Source: Microcella pacifica (GTDB taxonomy: Bacteria > Actinomycetota > Actinomycetes > Actinomycetales > Microbacteriaceae). Taken from it: a stretch of DNA of 64,000 nt. The DNA is taken from positions 62,535-126,534 of the forward strand of contig NZ_VIKT02000001.1 in NCBI RefSeq assembly GCF_009371975.2. Direction: 5' to 3'. The stretch's first letter is position 1; every line of letters starts with the position of its first letter. This document shows, piece by piece, positions 9,301-16,839 of the stretch. A program made the position numbers and the translations under genes. The notes beneath the pieces are model-generated. The model did no database searches. It worked only from the letters and a program-made list of their open reading frames with translations, and was not told the origin of the DNA.

Positions 9301-9697
9301 CGGAGTCTTGATCGGCACCGCTGAGCAACCGTGGCTCCTGGGTGCCCGTGAGCCGAGCATCCGCCTGCACGACGCCGAACGCGTAGGAGGCGATCGAGCG
9401 CGCGAGCGGACCGGGCAGCACCGAGGCCGGGCCCGCCAGGCGCAGTGCCAGCCGATCGCGCAGCGCCGTCGCGCTGCGCCGGGACGGCGTGAGAACGAGC
9501 ACGCGCTCCGGGTCGAGACCGTCGACCTGAATGGCGTGCGCGACGAGCTCCACGACCGTCGCCGTCTTGCCCGTGCCGGGCGCACCGAGCACGACCGCGC
9601 CCGGCCCGAGCCGGGCATCCAGCACCGCCTCTTGCGAGGCATCCAGCGAGACCGGATGCGCGAGCTGCGCGGGGGGCGCGGCATCGAGGGCGGTCAT
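6380..9697 (-). CDS. adnA: AdnA-like helicase-nuclease subunit (1105 aa)
   Basis: First gene of the adnA-adnB pair. Residues 38-45 form a P-loop, GAPGTGKT. The later motor motifs diverge: motif II is ILDDAHD rather than DEYQD, and motif III is GDPDVATNTFRG, lacking the usual QSIYGWRG. This agrees with mycobacterial AdnA, whose motor domain is less important than AdnB's. The C-terminal RecB-like nuclease is complete in outline: SPSKIESIERSPLDWFL, GTIVHWALE, and D971/K973 in RIIDLKTG followed by AQLGAYQLAF. An in-frame 33-bp tandem duplication near residues 732-753 repeats an Arg/Gly/Tyr-containing unit. The ATG is preceded by a leaderless-type -10. Confidence 0.85.
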   Translation of the reverse strand: MTALDAAPPAQLAHPVSLDASQEAVLDARLGPGAVVLGAPGTGKTATVVELVAHAIQVDGLDPERVLVLTPSRRSATALRDRLALRLAGPASVLPGPLARSIASYAFGVVQADARLTGTQEPRLLSGADQDSDIAELLDRGELEAVLGAAASPGPTWPEHLGPEVRQLTAFRTELRDVLARLSEHGWGTDDLRAAAARLDRPEWAAVADFADEYRDSLGGARLGQQDPAELVRAAVGLLADPHPAAPEAPSLVILDDAHDATPSGFDLLAALAARGATVIALGDPDVATNTFRGAEPESLTRLAGLPTLVLETAHRQSPTLRALTVQLTSRIGAAAAGAQRRARPGHSVEPRGDERSGAGAEAPELGGPLLALTASSPARERTLIADVLRERHLIDGVPWSRMAVIVRSGALVPPLVRALALAEVPVRSTAPGRPLREHPAARALIRHVDLGVGRAPLTAEAATELLLGPLGGLDRVDLRRLRRALRAEELAGDGARTADELLVEALAAPDRLATIDHRVARRAARLARTLARIGERHAEGATVDELLWIAWDDARVVERWQREAVAGGTTGGEADRALDAVVAVFTTATVIVDTVPEATVETFLSRVLDSDVADDLLAPARTTEAVLVTSPSAAAGLEVDVVVVANVLDGVWPDLRLRGSLLHAPLLSRVARGLPTGDLDERRLVLEDELRMFALAISRARRQVVVTASSGEDEQPSALHEIVAEASDDRGPRRDGAEYAAPPRRDGAEYAGPPRRVIRARSLRRTVGQLRRVLTDPHESHDRRAEAATALARLAAERVPGADPDDWWGLLEVSTEAPLFIEEETVGLSPSKIESIERSPLDWFLDTIAPGESTPAMGIGTIVHWALESLSAEVLDPAAPPAVGVEEVWAAIEARWSELSFESPWLAEQQHRLARRYAVGLADYLRDAAAEGRAAVAAEQRFAVQVDRVQVRGIVDRMEVGAEGALRIIDLKTGRPETNAAKVAANAQLGAYQLAFADGAFDEALEEALRPLRESGALDPAAPVTAGGAVLLYVREGKGDQSYREAVQAVLDDEALEAFRDRLRLALAAITVDQLAGPRTVGRYDYGSLAHRVHRVPPVTGDDS
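7441..7502. repeat. 33-bp tandem duplication inside adnA
   Basis: The unit at 7441-7473 is repeated from 7474 with 29 identical bases. It is in frame and adds 11 residues, so AdnA carries two near-identical copies of a PRRDGAEYA unit between the motor and nuclease regions. Confidence 0.85.
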
Positions 9698-9703
9698 GAC
9701 TCC

Positions 9704-9709
9704 ACGCTA
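9704..9709 (-). promoter_or_regulatory. -10 hexamer TAGCGT, probable leaderless promoter of adnA
   Basis: On the minus strand TAGCGT ends 6 nt before the adnA ATG at 9697. This would drive the adnA-adnB transcript. Confidence 0.5.
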
Positions 9710-9788
9710 CTGGCGGCGTCAGACACCGTCGGGCGCGGCCCGCACTGCGCCCACAGTGAACGCGGCCGCGGCCCGCAGGGCGAAAAGG

Positions 9789-9794
9789 TACGCT
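9789..9794 (+). promoter_or_regulatory. -10 hexamer TACGCT upstream of the DUF3107 gene
   Basis: The hexamer ends 7 nt before the GTG at 9802, so the transcript would have no or almost no leader. Confidence 0.45.
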
Positions 9795-9801
9795 GACGGA
9801 C

Positions 9802-10026
9802 GTGGACATTCGCATCGGAATTCTCAACAGCCCCCGCGAGCTCTCGTTCGAGTCGTCGCAGCCCGCCGCCGACATTCAGAAGGCCGTGACGGCGGCGATC
9901 GAGAAGGGCGCGCCCCTCCTCGAGCTGACCGATGACAAGGGCAAGCACTACCTCGTGCCGACGACCGCGATCGGCTACGTCGAGATCGGCTCCGACTCCG
10001 CCCGCCGCGTCGGCTTCGTCGGCTAA
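9802..10026 (+). CDS. DUF3107 family protein (74 aa, TB9.4-like)
   Basis: A small soluble protein matching the actinobacterial DUF3107 family (Rv3208A/TB9.4 type) in length and in its pattern: MDIRIGILNS at the start, a helix with IQKAVTAAIE, and the ending YVEIGSDSARRVGFVG. Function is unknown. In mycobacteria it lies in the same general neighbourhood as the ferritin-like gene and a RhlE-type helicase, and the same genes follow here. The GTG start is used because it directly precedes the conserved MDIRIG segment and has a -10 element at leaderless spacing. Confidence 0.85.
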   Translation: MDIRIGILNSPRELSFESSQPAADIQKAVTAAIEKGAPLLELTDDKGKHYLVPTTAIGYVEIGSDSARRVGFVG

Positions 10027-10035
10027 GAGCGCACC

Positions 10036-10335
10036 GTGGAGCTGCTCTTCGTCACCGTCATCGGCGCGTCGATCTCGCTCGGCGTGCGCTACCTCGTTCC
10101 CGGGCGGCAGACGCACGGCCTCCTCCTCGTGCCTGCCGTCGGTGCCGCCGCGACGGCCGCCGTGTGGGCCGTGTGCGTGTGGCTCGGCCTGACCTTCGAC
10201 GGCGGCTGGATCTGGGTCATCGCCCTCGTGCTCGGCCCGCTCGCCTCCCTCGCCGTCGCGCTGGCGCTGCCGAAGCGGCGCGAGACTGCCGACGCCGAGC
10301 TGCTCGAGCGCCTCATGAGGCCGACCGCCGTCTGA
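10036..10335 (+). CDS. Small membrane protein of unknown function (99 aa)
   Basis: Not recognised as a named family. The sequence has three hydrophobic segments, at about residues 2-19, 29-51 and 57-75, then a charged tail containing LPKRRETADAELLERL. The GTG start lies 9 bp after the DUF3107 stop, so the two genes are probably co-transcribed. Codon use matches its neighbours. It is most likely an integral membrane protein with a cytoplasmic C-terminal tail. Confidence 0.65.
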   Translation: MELLFVTVIGASISLGVRYLVPGRQTHGLLLVPAVGAAATAAVWAVCVWLGLTFDGGWIWVIALVLGPLASLAVALALPKRRETADAELLERLMRPTAV

Positions 10336-10429
10336 CGCGGGAGAGCGCGGCCCGACGGGCTCAGCAATTTTGTGACCGGCCGTGCTCGCTCGGCACGGGC
10401 TGAGGCGCTAGAGTCGAATCAGCTTCGGC

Positions 10430-10435
10430 TAAACT
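10430..10435 (+). promoter_or_regulatory. -10-like hexamer TAAACT upstream of the LAETG protein gene
   Basis: GGCTAAACT lies 33 nt before the ATG at 10469, leaving room for a leader with the GGAG ribosome site at 10459-10462. The same nine bases precede the DEAD-box gene at 12762-12770. The -35 is not evident. Confidence 0.4.
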
Positions 10436-10468
10436 CCCCCGCCCCTTCCCCTCACTTCGGAGCCATCC

Positions 10469-11638
10469 ATGCGCGCTCGACTCCCCCTCACTGCACTCGG
10501 CCTCGCCGTGGTCGCCACGCTCGTCGTCGCCACGCCCGCGACGGCCGCGCCGTTCACGGACGGCGACATCACGGTGGGCGGCACCACCTGGTACGTCGAA
10601 TACTTCGAAGCGGGTGAGCAACCAGAGCTCGAGGAGGCGACGCGCGACGACTGGGATGGCGGCGACGACTCGTTCGACGCGGGCCTCCAGCCGATCTATC
10701 TCGCGTCCGACGCGACCGGCCCCACCGACTATGACTTCGCCGAGTGCGCCGCAGACGGCGACCTCTCCCCCGCGGCCGACAGCACCGGCGACGAGATCGC
10801 GACGTGCGCCCTCGAGCCTCTGACGACCGGCGACGGCACGCTCGACGCCACCTACGAGCTGCGATTCTTCAGCGACGGGGTGACCGTGCGGTCGCGCATC
10901 ACCGTCACCAACACGAGCGGCGACACCGTGAGCGGCGCCGAAGTGGGCTTCCGCGACAACTACTACCAGGACGACGACACCCGCCTCGGCGCGTCGACCA
11001 CCGCCGGCCACCCGGCTGACACCACCGACACCGTCGTGGACGGCGACCTGCTGTGGATCATCTACGACATCATCGACGAGGACAGCTACGAGGTACCCGT
11101 CATCCTCACGGCGGCAGGCACCACCGACGCCGCCGTCGCGCCCGCGATTGCCAACGCGGCGGGCGACGGAGATGACCGGCAGGCCACGCTGTACCCCCTG
11201 CCCGACATCGCTCCGGGCGAGTCGGTCGAGGTCGTGCAGTTCTACGTCTGGAACTTCTTCGCCTTCGACCCCGAGCAGCAGCCCGTCGATGCCCCCGCCA
11301 GCACGGACGAGAACCTGCGGGCGACCGAAGAGGTTGTGACCGACGAGGGCGTCACCAAGAGCGCCTTCCTCGAGCCCGCCGCCCTCTTCGTGCCCTCCGC
11401 GCTCGCCGCGGTCGAAGAGTCGTGGGATGCGCGCGACCGCTTCGACACGCTCAGCGCCCGCGACGCGGCCGGCATCGCCGACCCGAGTGCGGTGCTGAAC
11501 TGGAACCCGACGGCCGAGCCCACCGAGCCGGAGCTCGCCGAGACGGGTGCGGGCGACACGCTGCCTCTCGCCGCCCTCGCGGGCCTGCTGCTGCTCGCCG
11601 GCGCCGGCGTCATCGCCCTGCGTCGACGCGCAGTCTGA
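10469..11638 (+). CDS. Secreted, cell-wall-anchored protein with LAETG sortase signal (389 aa)
   Basis: Residues 1-27 form a Sec signal peptide ending in TPATA-AP. The mature part is acidic, rich in Asp, Glu and Thr, and contains a beta-rich segment with ITVTNTSGDTV typical of surface repeats, but no enzyme motif. The C-terminus is a classic sorting signal: LAETG at 356-360, a hydrophobic stretch (TLPLAALAGLLLLAGAGVI) and RRR. LAxTG is the class E sortase motif of high-GC actinobacteria; no sortase gene is in the window. GGAG at 10459-10462 is 6 nt before the ATG. A strong UACG-loop hairpin follows the stop. The function of the exposed domain is not recognised. Confidence 0.85.
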   Translation: MRARLPLTALGLAVVATLVVATPATAAPFTDGDITVGGTTWYVEYFEAGEQPELEEATRDDWDGGDDSFDAGLQPIYLASDATGPTDYDFAECAADGDLSPAADSTGDEIATCALEPLTTGDGTLDATYELRFFSDGVTVRSRITVTNTSGDTVSGAEVGFRDNYYQDDDTRLGASTTAGHPADTTDTVVDGDLLWIIYDIIDEDSYEVPVILTAAGTTDAAVAPAIANAAGDGDDRQATLYPLPDIAPGESVEVVQFYVWNFFAFDPEQQPVDAPASTDENLRATEEVVTDEGVTKSAFLEPAALFVPSALAAVEESWDARDRFDTLSARDAAGIADPSAVLNWNPTAEPTEPELAETGAGDTLPLAALAGLLLLAGAGVIALRRRAV

Positions 11639-11646
11639 GCCTGATC

Positions 11647-11670
11647 GCCGGGGCGCTACGGCGCCCCGGC
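11647..11670. terminator. Hairpin with 10-bp perfect stem and UACG tetraloop
   Basis: The arms 11647-11656 and 11661-11670 pair perfectly around a TACG loop closed by C-G, a member of the very stable UNCG tetraloop class. It lies between two convergent genes and could end transcription in both directions. No T-tract follows. Confidence 0.7.
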
Positions 11671-11687
11671 TCCCGCTCGCGCGACCG

Positions 11688-12002
11688 CTAGAACAGGGCT
11701 GGCAGCGACAGCACGCCGAGCACCGTCGCGATGATCGTCACGACGAGCAGCACGATCGAGCGGTCCTTGCGCGCGGCGATCGCGATCCAGCCCATGATGG
11801 CGGCGATCACGAGGGCGATCGTCGCGGCGGCGTTGAGCGTCACGAAGATGATCACGCCGACCGTGCCGAGCGGGTTCACGAGCACGGGGGCGAGGAACGG
11901 GATGATCGCGCCCGCCGCGATCGCGACGATCGCGAGGATGCCCGAGCGACGCCCGAGCTCCGTCTCGGGCATCTGCGGCCGAGGTCCGTCTCCGTACGCC
12001 AT
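11688..12002 (-). CDS. Small membrane protein of unknown function (104 aa)
   Basis: Three hydrophobic segments fill most of the protein (about residues 21-42, 46-73 and 82-102), after a short polar N-terminus with a Pro/Glu-rich stretch. It resembles the many actinobacterial DUF4190-like small membrane proteins, but I cannot assign a family. The start is an ATG whose first base overlaps the stop of the upstream ferritin-like gene (TGATG), so the two are translationally coupled. Function unknown. Confidence 0.7.
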   Translation of the reverse strand: MAYGDGPRPQMPETELGRRSGILAIVAIAAGAIIPFLAPVLVNPLGTVGVIIFVTLNAAATIALVIAAIMGWIAIAARKDRSIVLLVVTIIATVLGVLSLPALF

Positions 12003-12718
12003 CAGGCGGTCAACCCCAAGCGGTCCATGCGGCGCGTGTGCGCGGCGATGAGCTCGGTGAAGACGGGCTCGATCTGCGCCTCCTCGCGGGCGTGGTCGCC
12101 GTGGAATACCAGGGCTGAGCGGGCCTGCAGCATCGTGTCGCCCACGAGGCGACGGCACCACAGCGCGAGCCGTGACGACAGCCGCGGGTTCGCGGCGATC
12201 TGCCCCTCGATGATGCGGTGCATCGGCGACTGCAGGTCGCCCTCGCTCAGGGCCGCCTGCACCGCTTCGCGCGTGGGGCTCGGCAGGCCTCCCGCGAGGC
12301 GCATCCAGAAGTCGGTGAGAAAGCCGATCGTGACGTGCGCGCTCGCGACCTGCTCGTGCCAGTCGGCGCCCTGCGTACGGCGTTCGAACTCCTCCACGCC
12401 GATCAGGTGCGGCTCCATGACGTCGGTGCGGTCGAGCTTGTGGCGCTCGAGCTCGGCGACGAGGGCCAGGTAGCGGCGCAGCGAGATGTCGCACACGCGC
12501 GCGAGGGCATCCTTGTCGGCGATGCGCGGCGCGTTCGCGGTCGCGTGGCTGAGCGCCTCGAAGAACGTCATATGCAGTGCGGCGCATTGACCGAGGAAGT
12601 GCTCGACGGGCGGCGTCAGCTCGGCCAGATCGACCCGGAGTGCGGCGACAGCGGCATCACGCTGGGTGAGGGAGGGAGCCTCAGCGCGCGGGCGAGAACG
12701 TCGAAACCACGATGCCAC
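12002..12718 (-). CDS. Ferritin-like fold-containing protein (238 aa)
   Basis: An all-helical protein matching the actinobacterial family represented by Rv3210c, annotated as ferritin-like. It has helices with FFEALSHATANAPR near 52-66, and HEQVASAHVTIGFLTDFWMRL near 120-140, rich in Glu and His at helix faces as in di-iron proteins, but I cannot confirm a complete EX(28)EXXH ligand set. It is divergent from the DEAD-box gene and followed without a gap by the 104-residue membrane protein. The GTG start gives MASWFRR. The biochemical role is unknown; distant similarity to the MiaE-like class is possible. Confidence 0.7.
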   Translation of the reverse strand: MASWFRRSRPRAEAPSLTQRDAAVAALRVDLAELTPPVEHFLGQCAALHMTFFEALSHATANAPRIADKDALARVCDISLRRYLALVAELERHKLDRTDVMEPHLIGVEEFERRTQGADWHEQVASAHVTIGFLTDFWMRLAGGLPSPTREAVQAALSEGDLQSPMHRIIEGQIAANPRLSSRLALWCRRLVGDTMLQARSALVFHGDHAREEAQIEPVFTELIAAHTRRMDRLGLTA

Positions 12719-12764
12719 CCGCTCAGCCTAAGCGATGCCCGCGACCGGTCGGCCCCGCGGCGGC

Positions 12765-12770
12765 TAAACT
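12765..12770 (+). promoter_or_regulatory. -10-like hexamer TAAACT upstream of the DEAD-box gene
   Basis: It lies 37 nt before the GTG at 12808. Its position argues against the longer in-frame reading from 12712, because that start would be upstream of the promoter. Confidence 0.4.
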
Positions 12771-12807
12771 GGTGCCACTCATCTATATAGACAGGCGATA
12801 CACCCAC

Positions 12808-14277
12808 GTGACTTTCTCCGACCTGGGCATCGAGACCGACATGGTCGACGCCCTCGCAAGCAAGGGCATTATCGAGCCCTTCCCCATCCAGACCCAGACG
12901 ATCCCCCTCGCGCTCAGCGGGCAGGACATCATCGGCCAGGCCAAGACCGGTACCGGCAAGACCTTCGGTTTCGGGCTTCCGCTCATCCAGCACCTCGGCC
13001 TGCACCCCGAGCCGGGCGTCAAGGCGCTCGTCGTCGTGCCCACGCGCGAACTGTGCGTGCAGGTGACGCAAGACCTCGAGCTCGCCTCCGCCAACCGCGA
13101 CGTCAAGATCGTCTCCATCTACGGCGGCAAGGCCTACGAGGGCCAGATCGAGCAGATCAAGGCGGGCGCGCAGATCGTCGTCGGCACACCCGGTCGTCTG
13201 CTCGACCTCGCCAGCCAGCGGCTGCTCTCGCTCGCCGACGTGCAGGTCATGGTGCTCGACGAGGCCGACAAGATGCTCGACCTGGGCTTCCTCGGCGATA
13301 TCGAGAAGCTCTTCGCGCAGACCAAGCCCACACGCCACACGATGCTGTTCTCGGCCACCATGCCGGGCCCCATCGTCGCCCTGGCGCGCCGCTTCATGAC
13401 GCGCCCCATCCACATTCGCGCCACCGACCCCGACGAGGGCCTGTGGCAGTCGAACATCAAGCACATCGTCTACCGGGCGCACGCGCTCGACAAGGACGAG
13501 GTCATCGGCCGCATCCTGCAGTCGGAGGGCCGCGGCAAGACCGTCGTCTTCACGCGCACCAAGCGCGCGGCGGCGAAGATCGTCGAAGAGCTCAACGATC
13601 GCGGCTTCAGCGCCGGCGCCGTGCACGGCGACATGACGCAGGAGGCGCGCGAGCGCTCCATGGCCGCCTTCAAGGCCGGCAAGAAAGACATCCTCATCGC
13701 GACGGATGTCGCCGCGCGCGGCATCGACGTCAACGACGTCACGCACGTCATCAACCACACCGTGCCTGACGACCACGACGCCTACCTGCACCGCGTGGGC
13801 CGCACGGGCCGCGCGGGCAAGACCGGCATCGCCGTGACCTTCGTCGACTGGGCCGATATGCACAAGTGGGCGCTCATCAACCGCGCCCTCGACATGGGCC
13901 AGCCCGACCCGGTCGAGACGTACTCGTCGTCGCCGCACCTCTACGCCGACCTGAACATTCCCGAGGGCTCGAAGGGCCGCCTCAAAGCGACCCCCATCCC
14001 CCGCGTCGAGCGCGAGGCCTCGCGGCCTCCGCGTGAGCGCAGTCGGCGCAGCGGTGGTGGCGGTGGCGGTGGCGGCGAGGGTCGCGGCGGCCAGGGTGGC
14101 GGCGAGCAGCGTGGCGGCGAGCGCTCCGGCGGTGGCCGCGGCGCTGGTGCGTCCGAGGGCTCGAGCGCAGCATCCTCGTCGGGTGAGGGCGGCGCCCCGC
14201 GTCGGCGCCGTCGTCGTCGCAGCGGCGGAGGCGGCGGCGGTCAGAGTTCGGGCGGGAATACCGGCGCGAACTCGTAG
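12808..14277 (+). CDS. DEAD-box ATP-dependent RNA helicase (489 aa)
   Basis: All DEAD-box motifs are present in order: Q motif (FPIQTQTIP), AKTGTGKT, PTREL, TPGR, DEAD, SAT, VVFTRTKR, ATDVAARGID and HRVGRTGRAG. It unwinds short RNA duplexes in ribosome assembly or RNA turnover. The C-terminal 75 residues are a low-complexity Gly/Arg/Ser tail, with Gly runs and an eight-residue Arg-rich block, typical of the RNA-binding tails of RhlE-type actinobacterial helicases. I choose GTG 12808 because it starts just before the conserved FSDLG segment, and the -10 lies inside any longer reading. The ribosome site is weak. Confidence 0.93.
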   Translation: MTFSDLGIETDMVDALASKGIIEPFPIQTQTIPLALSGQDIIGQAKTGTGKTFGFGLPLIQHLGLHPEPGVKALVVVPTRELCVQVTQDLELASANRDVKIVSIYGGKAYEGQIEQIKAGAQIVVGTPGRLLDLASQRLLSLADVQVMVLDEADKMLDLGFLGDIEKLFAQTKPTRHTMLFSATMPGPIVALARRFMTRPIHIRATDPDEGLWQSNIKHIVYRAHALDKDEVIGRILQSEGRGKTVVFTRTKRAAAKIVEELNDRGFSAGAVHGDMTQEARERSMAAFKAGKKDILIATDVAARGIDVNDVTHVINHTVPDDHDAYLHRVGRTGRAGKTGIAVTFVDWADMHKWALINRALDMGQPDPVETYSSSPHLYADLNIPEGSKGRLKATPIPRVEREASRPPRERSRRSGGGGGGGGEGRGGQGGGEQRGGERSGGGRGAGASEGSSAASSSGEGGAPRRRRRRRSGGGGGGQSSGGNTGANS

Positions 14278-14289
14278 GTTGACCTCGCG

Positions 14290-15843
14290 GTGGCCTCTCC
14301 CCCCGCAGCGCCCGCCGCGCGCACCTCTCCGGCCGGTCGGCCGACGATGGATGCCCGGCACAGCCTCGTCATCTCGCTCCTGCTCGTCTCCGCCTTCGTG
14401 GTGATCCTCAACGAGACGCTCTTCGGCGTCGCGATCCCTGAGCTCATCGACGACCTCGGCGTCACGGCGGCGATGGCGCAGTGGCTGACGACGGCCTTCA
14501 TGCTGACCCTCGCCGTCATCATCCCGATCACGGGCTTCCTGCTGCAGCGCTTCCAGACGCGGCCCATGTTCATCGTCGCGATGAGCCTGTTCAGCCTCGG
14601 CACGCTCCTCGGCGCGCTCTCCCCCGGCTTCGAGATGCTGCTCATCTCGCGCATCGTGCAGGCGAGCGGCACGGCCATCATGATGCCGCTGCTGTTCACG
14701 ACCGTGTTCGGGCTCGTGCCGCCGCAGATCCGCGGCCGCATCGTGGGGCGCATCTCGATCGTCATCGCCGTCGCGCCCGCGCTCGGGCCGAGCGTGTCCG
14801 GCCTCATCCTCGACTCGCTCGGCTGGCGCTGGCTGTTCATCGTCATGCTGCCGATCGCGCTCGCGGCCTTGACCCTGGGCGCGCTGCGCGTCGTCAACGT
14901 GGGCGAGCCGCAACCGGGCCGCCTCGACGTGCTCTCGGTGCCGCTCTCGGCGATCGGGTTCGGCGGCTTCGTCTACGGGCTGAGCCTGCTCGGCGAGGCC
15001 GGGCAGAGTGGTGGCGCGGGCGGCGAGGCGGGAGCATCCGCGGTCAGCGAAGCGACGACGACCGCGATCATCGCGATTGCTATCGGGATGCTCGGGCTCG
15101 CGGTGTTCGTCTGGCGCCAGCTCGTGCTGCAGCGCCGCGGGGAGCGCGCTCTGCTCGACCTGCGCACCTTCCAGGCGCGGCAGTTCACCCTCTCCATCAT
15201 CACCGTGTCGGTCGCGTCGATGGCGCTGTTCGGGGCGATCATCCTCATCCCGCTCTACGTGCAGCAGGTGCTCGATCTGAGCCCGCTCGTCTCGGGCCTG
15301 CTCATCCTGCCGGGAGCGCTGCTGCAGGGGCTCATCGCGCCGCTCATCGGGCGCCGCTACGACGCCGTCGGGCCGCGCGGCCTCGCCCTCAGCGGAGCGA
15401 TCCTGCTCGCCGTCGCCATGTGGGGCATGACGTTCCTCTCGGCGTCGACGCCGCTCTGGCTCATCACCGCCGCGCACATCGGGCTCAGCATGGGCCTCGC
15501 GCTGCTCTTCACGCCGCTGCTCACGAACGGGCTGTCGGCGATCCGCCCCGAGCTCAACTCGTACGGCTCGGCGATCGTCGGCACCATTCAGCAGGTCTCG
15601 GGGGCTGCGGGCATCGCGCTCTTCATCTCGGTCGCGGCTGCCGCCGGTGGGCCGAGCAGCGTGGCGAGCGAGGTCTCGGTGCCGGGCATCCAGCTCGCCT
15701 TCATGGTCGGCGCGATCATCGTGACGCTCGCCCTGCCGGTCGTGCTGCTCATCCGCCGCGTCATCCCGGCCGAGCCACCCGCGACGACCGGGCAGATCGC
15801 CGCGCAGACGCCGTTGCACACGGAGGCCGAGCCGACGAGGTAG
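14290..15843 (+). CDS. MFS exporter, DHA2 (EmrB/QacA) drug-H+ antiporter family (517 aa)
   Basis: The protein has the 14-helix layout of the DHA2 family. TM1 carries LNETLFGVAIPEL, the motif D1 position, and the LTTAFML segment follows; motif A is weak (GFLLQRFQTRP) and motif C (ALGPSVSGLIL) is near residue 162. Substrates of this family are lipophilic cations, antibiotics or lipids and cannot be predicted from sequence. The start is uncertain: GTG 14290 gives an Ala/Pro-rich lead, and ATG 14347 (MDARHSL) is a good alternative. The gene follows the helicase by 12 bp. Inverted repeats between the convergent 3' ends follow it. Confidence 0.88.
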   Translation: MASPPAAPAARTSPAGRPTMDARHSLVISLLLVSAFVVILNETLFGVAIPELIDDLGVTAAMAQWLTTAFMLTLAVIIPITGFLLQRFQTRPMFIVAMSLFSLGTLLGALSPGFEMLLISRIVQASGTAIMMPLLFTTVFGLVPPQIRGRIVGRISIVIAVAPALGPSVSGLILDSLGWRWLFIVMLPIALAALTLGALRVVNVGEPQPGRLDVLSVPLSAIGFGGFVYGLSLLGEAGQSGGAGGEAGASAVSEATTTAIIAIAIGMLGLAVFVWRQLVLQRRGERALLDLRTFQARQFTLSIITVSVASMALFGAIILIPLYVQQVLDLSPLVSGLLILPGALLQGLIAPLIGRRYDAVGPRGLALSGAILLAVAMWGMTFLSASTPLWLITAAHIGLSMGLALLFTPLLTNGLSAIRPELNSYGSAIVGTIQQVSGAAGIALFISVAAAAGGPSSVASEVSVPGIQLAFMVGAIIVTLALPVVLLIRRVIPAEPPATTGQIAAQTPLHTEAEPTR

Positions 15844-15904
15844 GTGCCCTGACTCAGTGGCGCGCGACACCACTGGCGCACGTTGCCGCTCGAGCGCACC
15901 CAGC

Positions 15905-15962
15905 CACGCCGTTTGTGACACACCACGCCGAACGTTTCGCGTGTCTTGTCACAATCGGCGTG
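15905..15962. repeat. Interlocking inverted repeats between convergent genes
   Basis: The arms at 15905-15919 and 15948-15962 are inverted copies with 14 of 15 bases matching. Within the 28-bp spacer, CACGCCGA (15924-15931) is also complementary to the right arm's TCGGCGTG (15955-15962), and CACGC (15924-15928) to GCGTG (15939-15943). The site could form alternative hairpins or a pseudoknot. It may be a bidirectional terminator or an extragenic palindrome family member. Confidence 0.75.
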
Positions 15963-15980
15963 ACTCGCCTCGCGCCCGCC

Positions 15981-16832
15981 CTACGCCCGCAGGGGCGGCA
16001 CGCCGCGCGTGCGCGCGATGAGGCGCTCGAGCGCCTCGGGCTCGGTCGTGTTCTCGGCGAGGCGGTTGGGCTTGCCCTCGCCGTGGTAGTCGCTCGACCC
16101 GGTGACGACGAGGTCGAACTGCGCGGCGAGCTCGCGTAGGCGGGCGCGGCCGTCGGGCGTGTTCTCGCGGTGGCCGACCTCGAGCCCGACGAGCCCCGCC
16201 TCGACGAGCACCGCCATGCCGCGGTCGTCGACGACCGCCTCGCGTCCGCGCGTCGCCGGGTGGGCGAGCACCGCGGCTCCCCCGGCCTCGGTGATCATGC
16301 GCACCCCGTCGAGCACCGTGGGCGCCTCGTGCGGCAGGTAGTAGCCGCCCGTGAAGTGCAGGATCGACGCGAAGGCCTCGCTGCGCGTGCGCACGATGCC
16401 GCGCGCCACGAGCGCGTCGGCGATGTGGGGGCGGCCGATACTGTCGCCTCCGCTCTGCGCGAGCACGTCGTCCCAGCTGACGTCGTAGTCGCGCGCGATG
16501 TTGGTGACCATGCGCTCCGCCCGGCCGAGGCGGTCGGCGCGGATGTGGGCCGTCTCGGCGACGAGCTCGCCGTCGTTGGGGTCGAAGAGGTAGCCGAGCA
16601 CGTGCACGCTGCGCCACTCGTACCGCGTGCTGAGCTCCATGCCCCGAATGATCTGGATGCCCGTGCCGCTCGCCGCGGTGAGCGCCTCGTCCCACCCCGC
16701 CGTCGAGTCGTGGTCGGTGATCGCGATCGTGTCGAGGCCCGCCTCGACGGCCGCGCGGATCAACTGCGTGGGTGTCTCGGTGCCGTCGCTGACGCTGCTG
16801 TGCGTGTGCAGGTCGATCGGGCCGCGGGGCAT
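15981..16832 (-). CDS. PHP domain metal-dependent phosphoesterase (283 aa)
   Basis: The PHP motifs are clear: DLHTHSSVSDGT at the N-terminus, ITDHDS, GMELS, VLAHP and GSSDYHG. These provide the His/Asp metal site of the YciV/TrpH-like family (E. coli RNase AM), which removes 5'-terminal nucleotides or hydrolyses 3',5'-nucleoside bisphosphates. The substrate here is an inference from family. The ATG at 16832 is chosen because a TACGAT -10 sits 7 nt upstream; an ATG 33 bp further upstream would place the -10 within the coding region. Divergent from the EEP gene. Confidence 0.88.
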   Translation of the reverse strand: MPRGPIDLHTHSSVSDGTETPTQLIRAAVEAGLDTIAITDHDSTAGWDEALTAASGTGIQIIRGMELSTRYEWRSVHVLGYLFDPNDGELVAETAHIRADRLGRAERMVTNIARDYDVSWDDVLAQSGGDSIGRPHIADALVARGIVRTRSEAFASILHFTGGYYLPHEAPTVLDGVRMITEAGGAAVLAHPATRGREAVVDDRGMAVLVEAGLVGLEVGHRENTPDGRARLRELAAQFDLVVTGSSDYHGEGKPNRLAENTTEPEALERLIARTRGVPPLRA

Positions 16833-16839
16833 GGGGTTA

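Noticed and set aside
7103-9796. Plus-strand open frame antisense to adnA
   Set aside because: Compositionally biased shadow with no recognisable motif, spanning a well-defined helicase-nuclease gene.
12616-15921. Very long minus-strand open frame across the DEAD-box and MFS genes
   Set aside because: Pure GC-driven antisense frame, rich in Arg, Asp and His repeats, with no domain; the plus-strand genes are certain.
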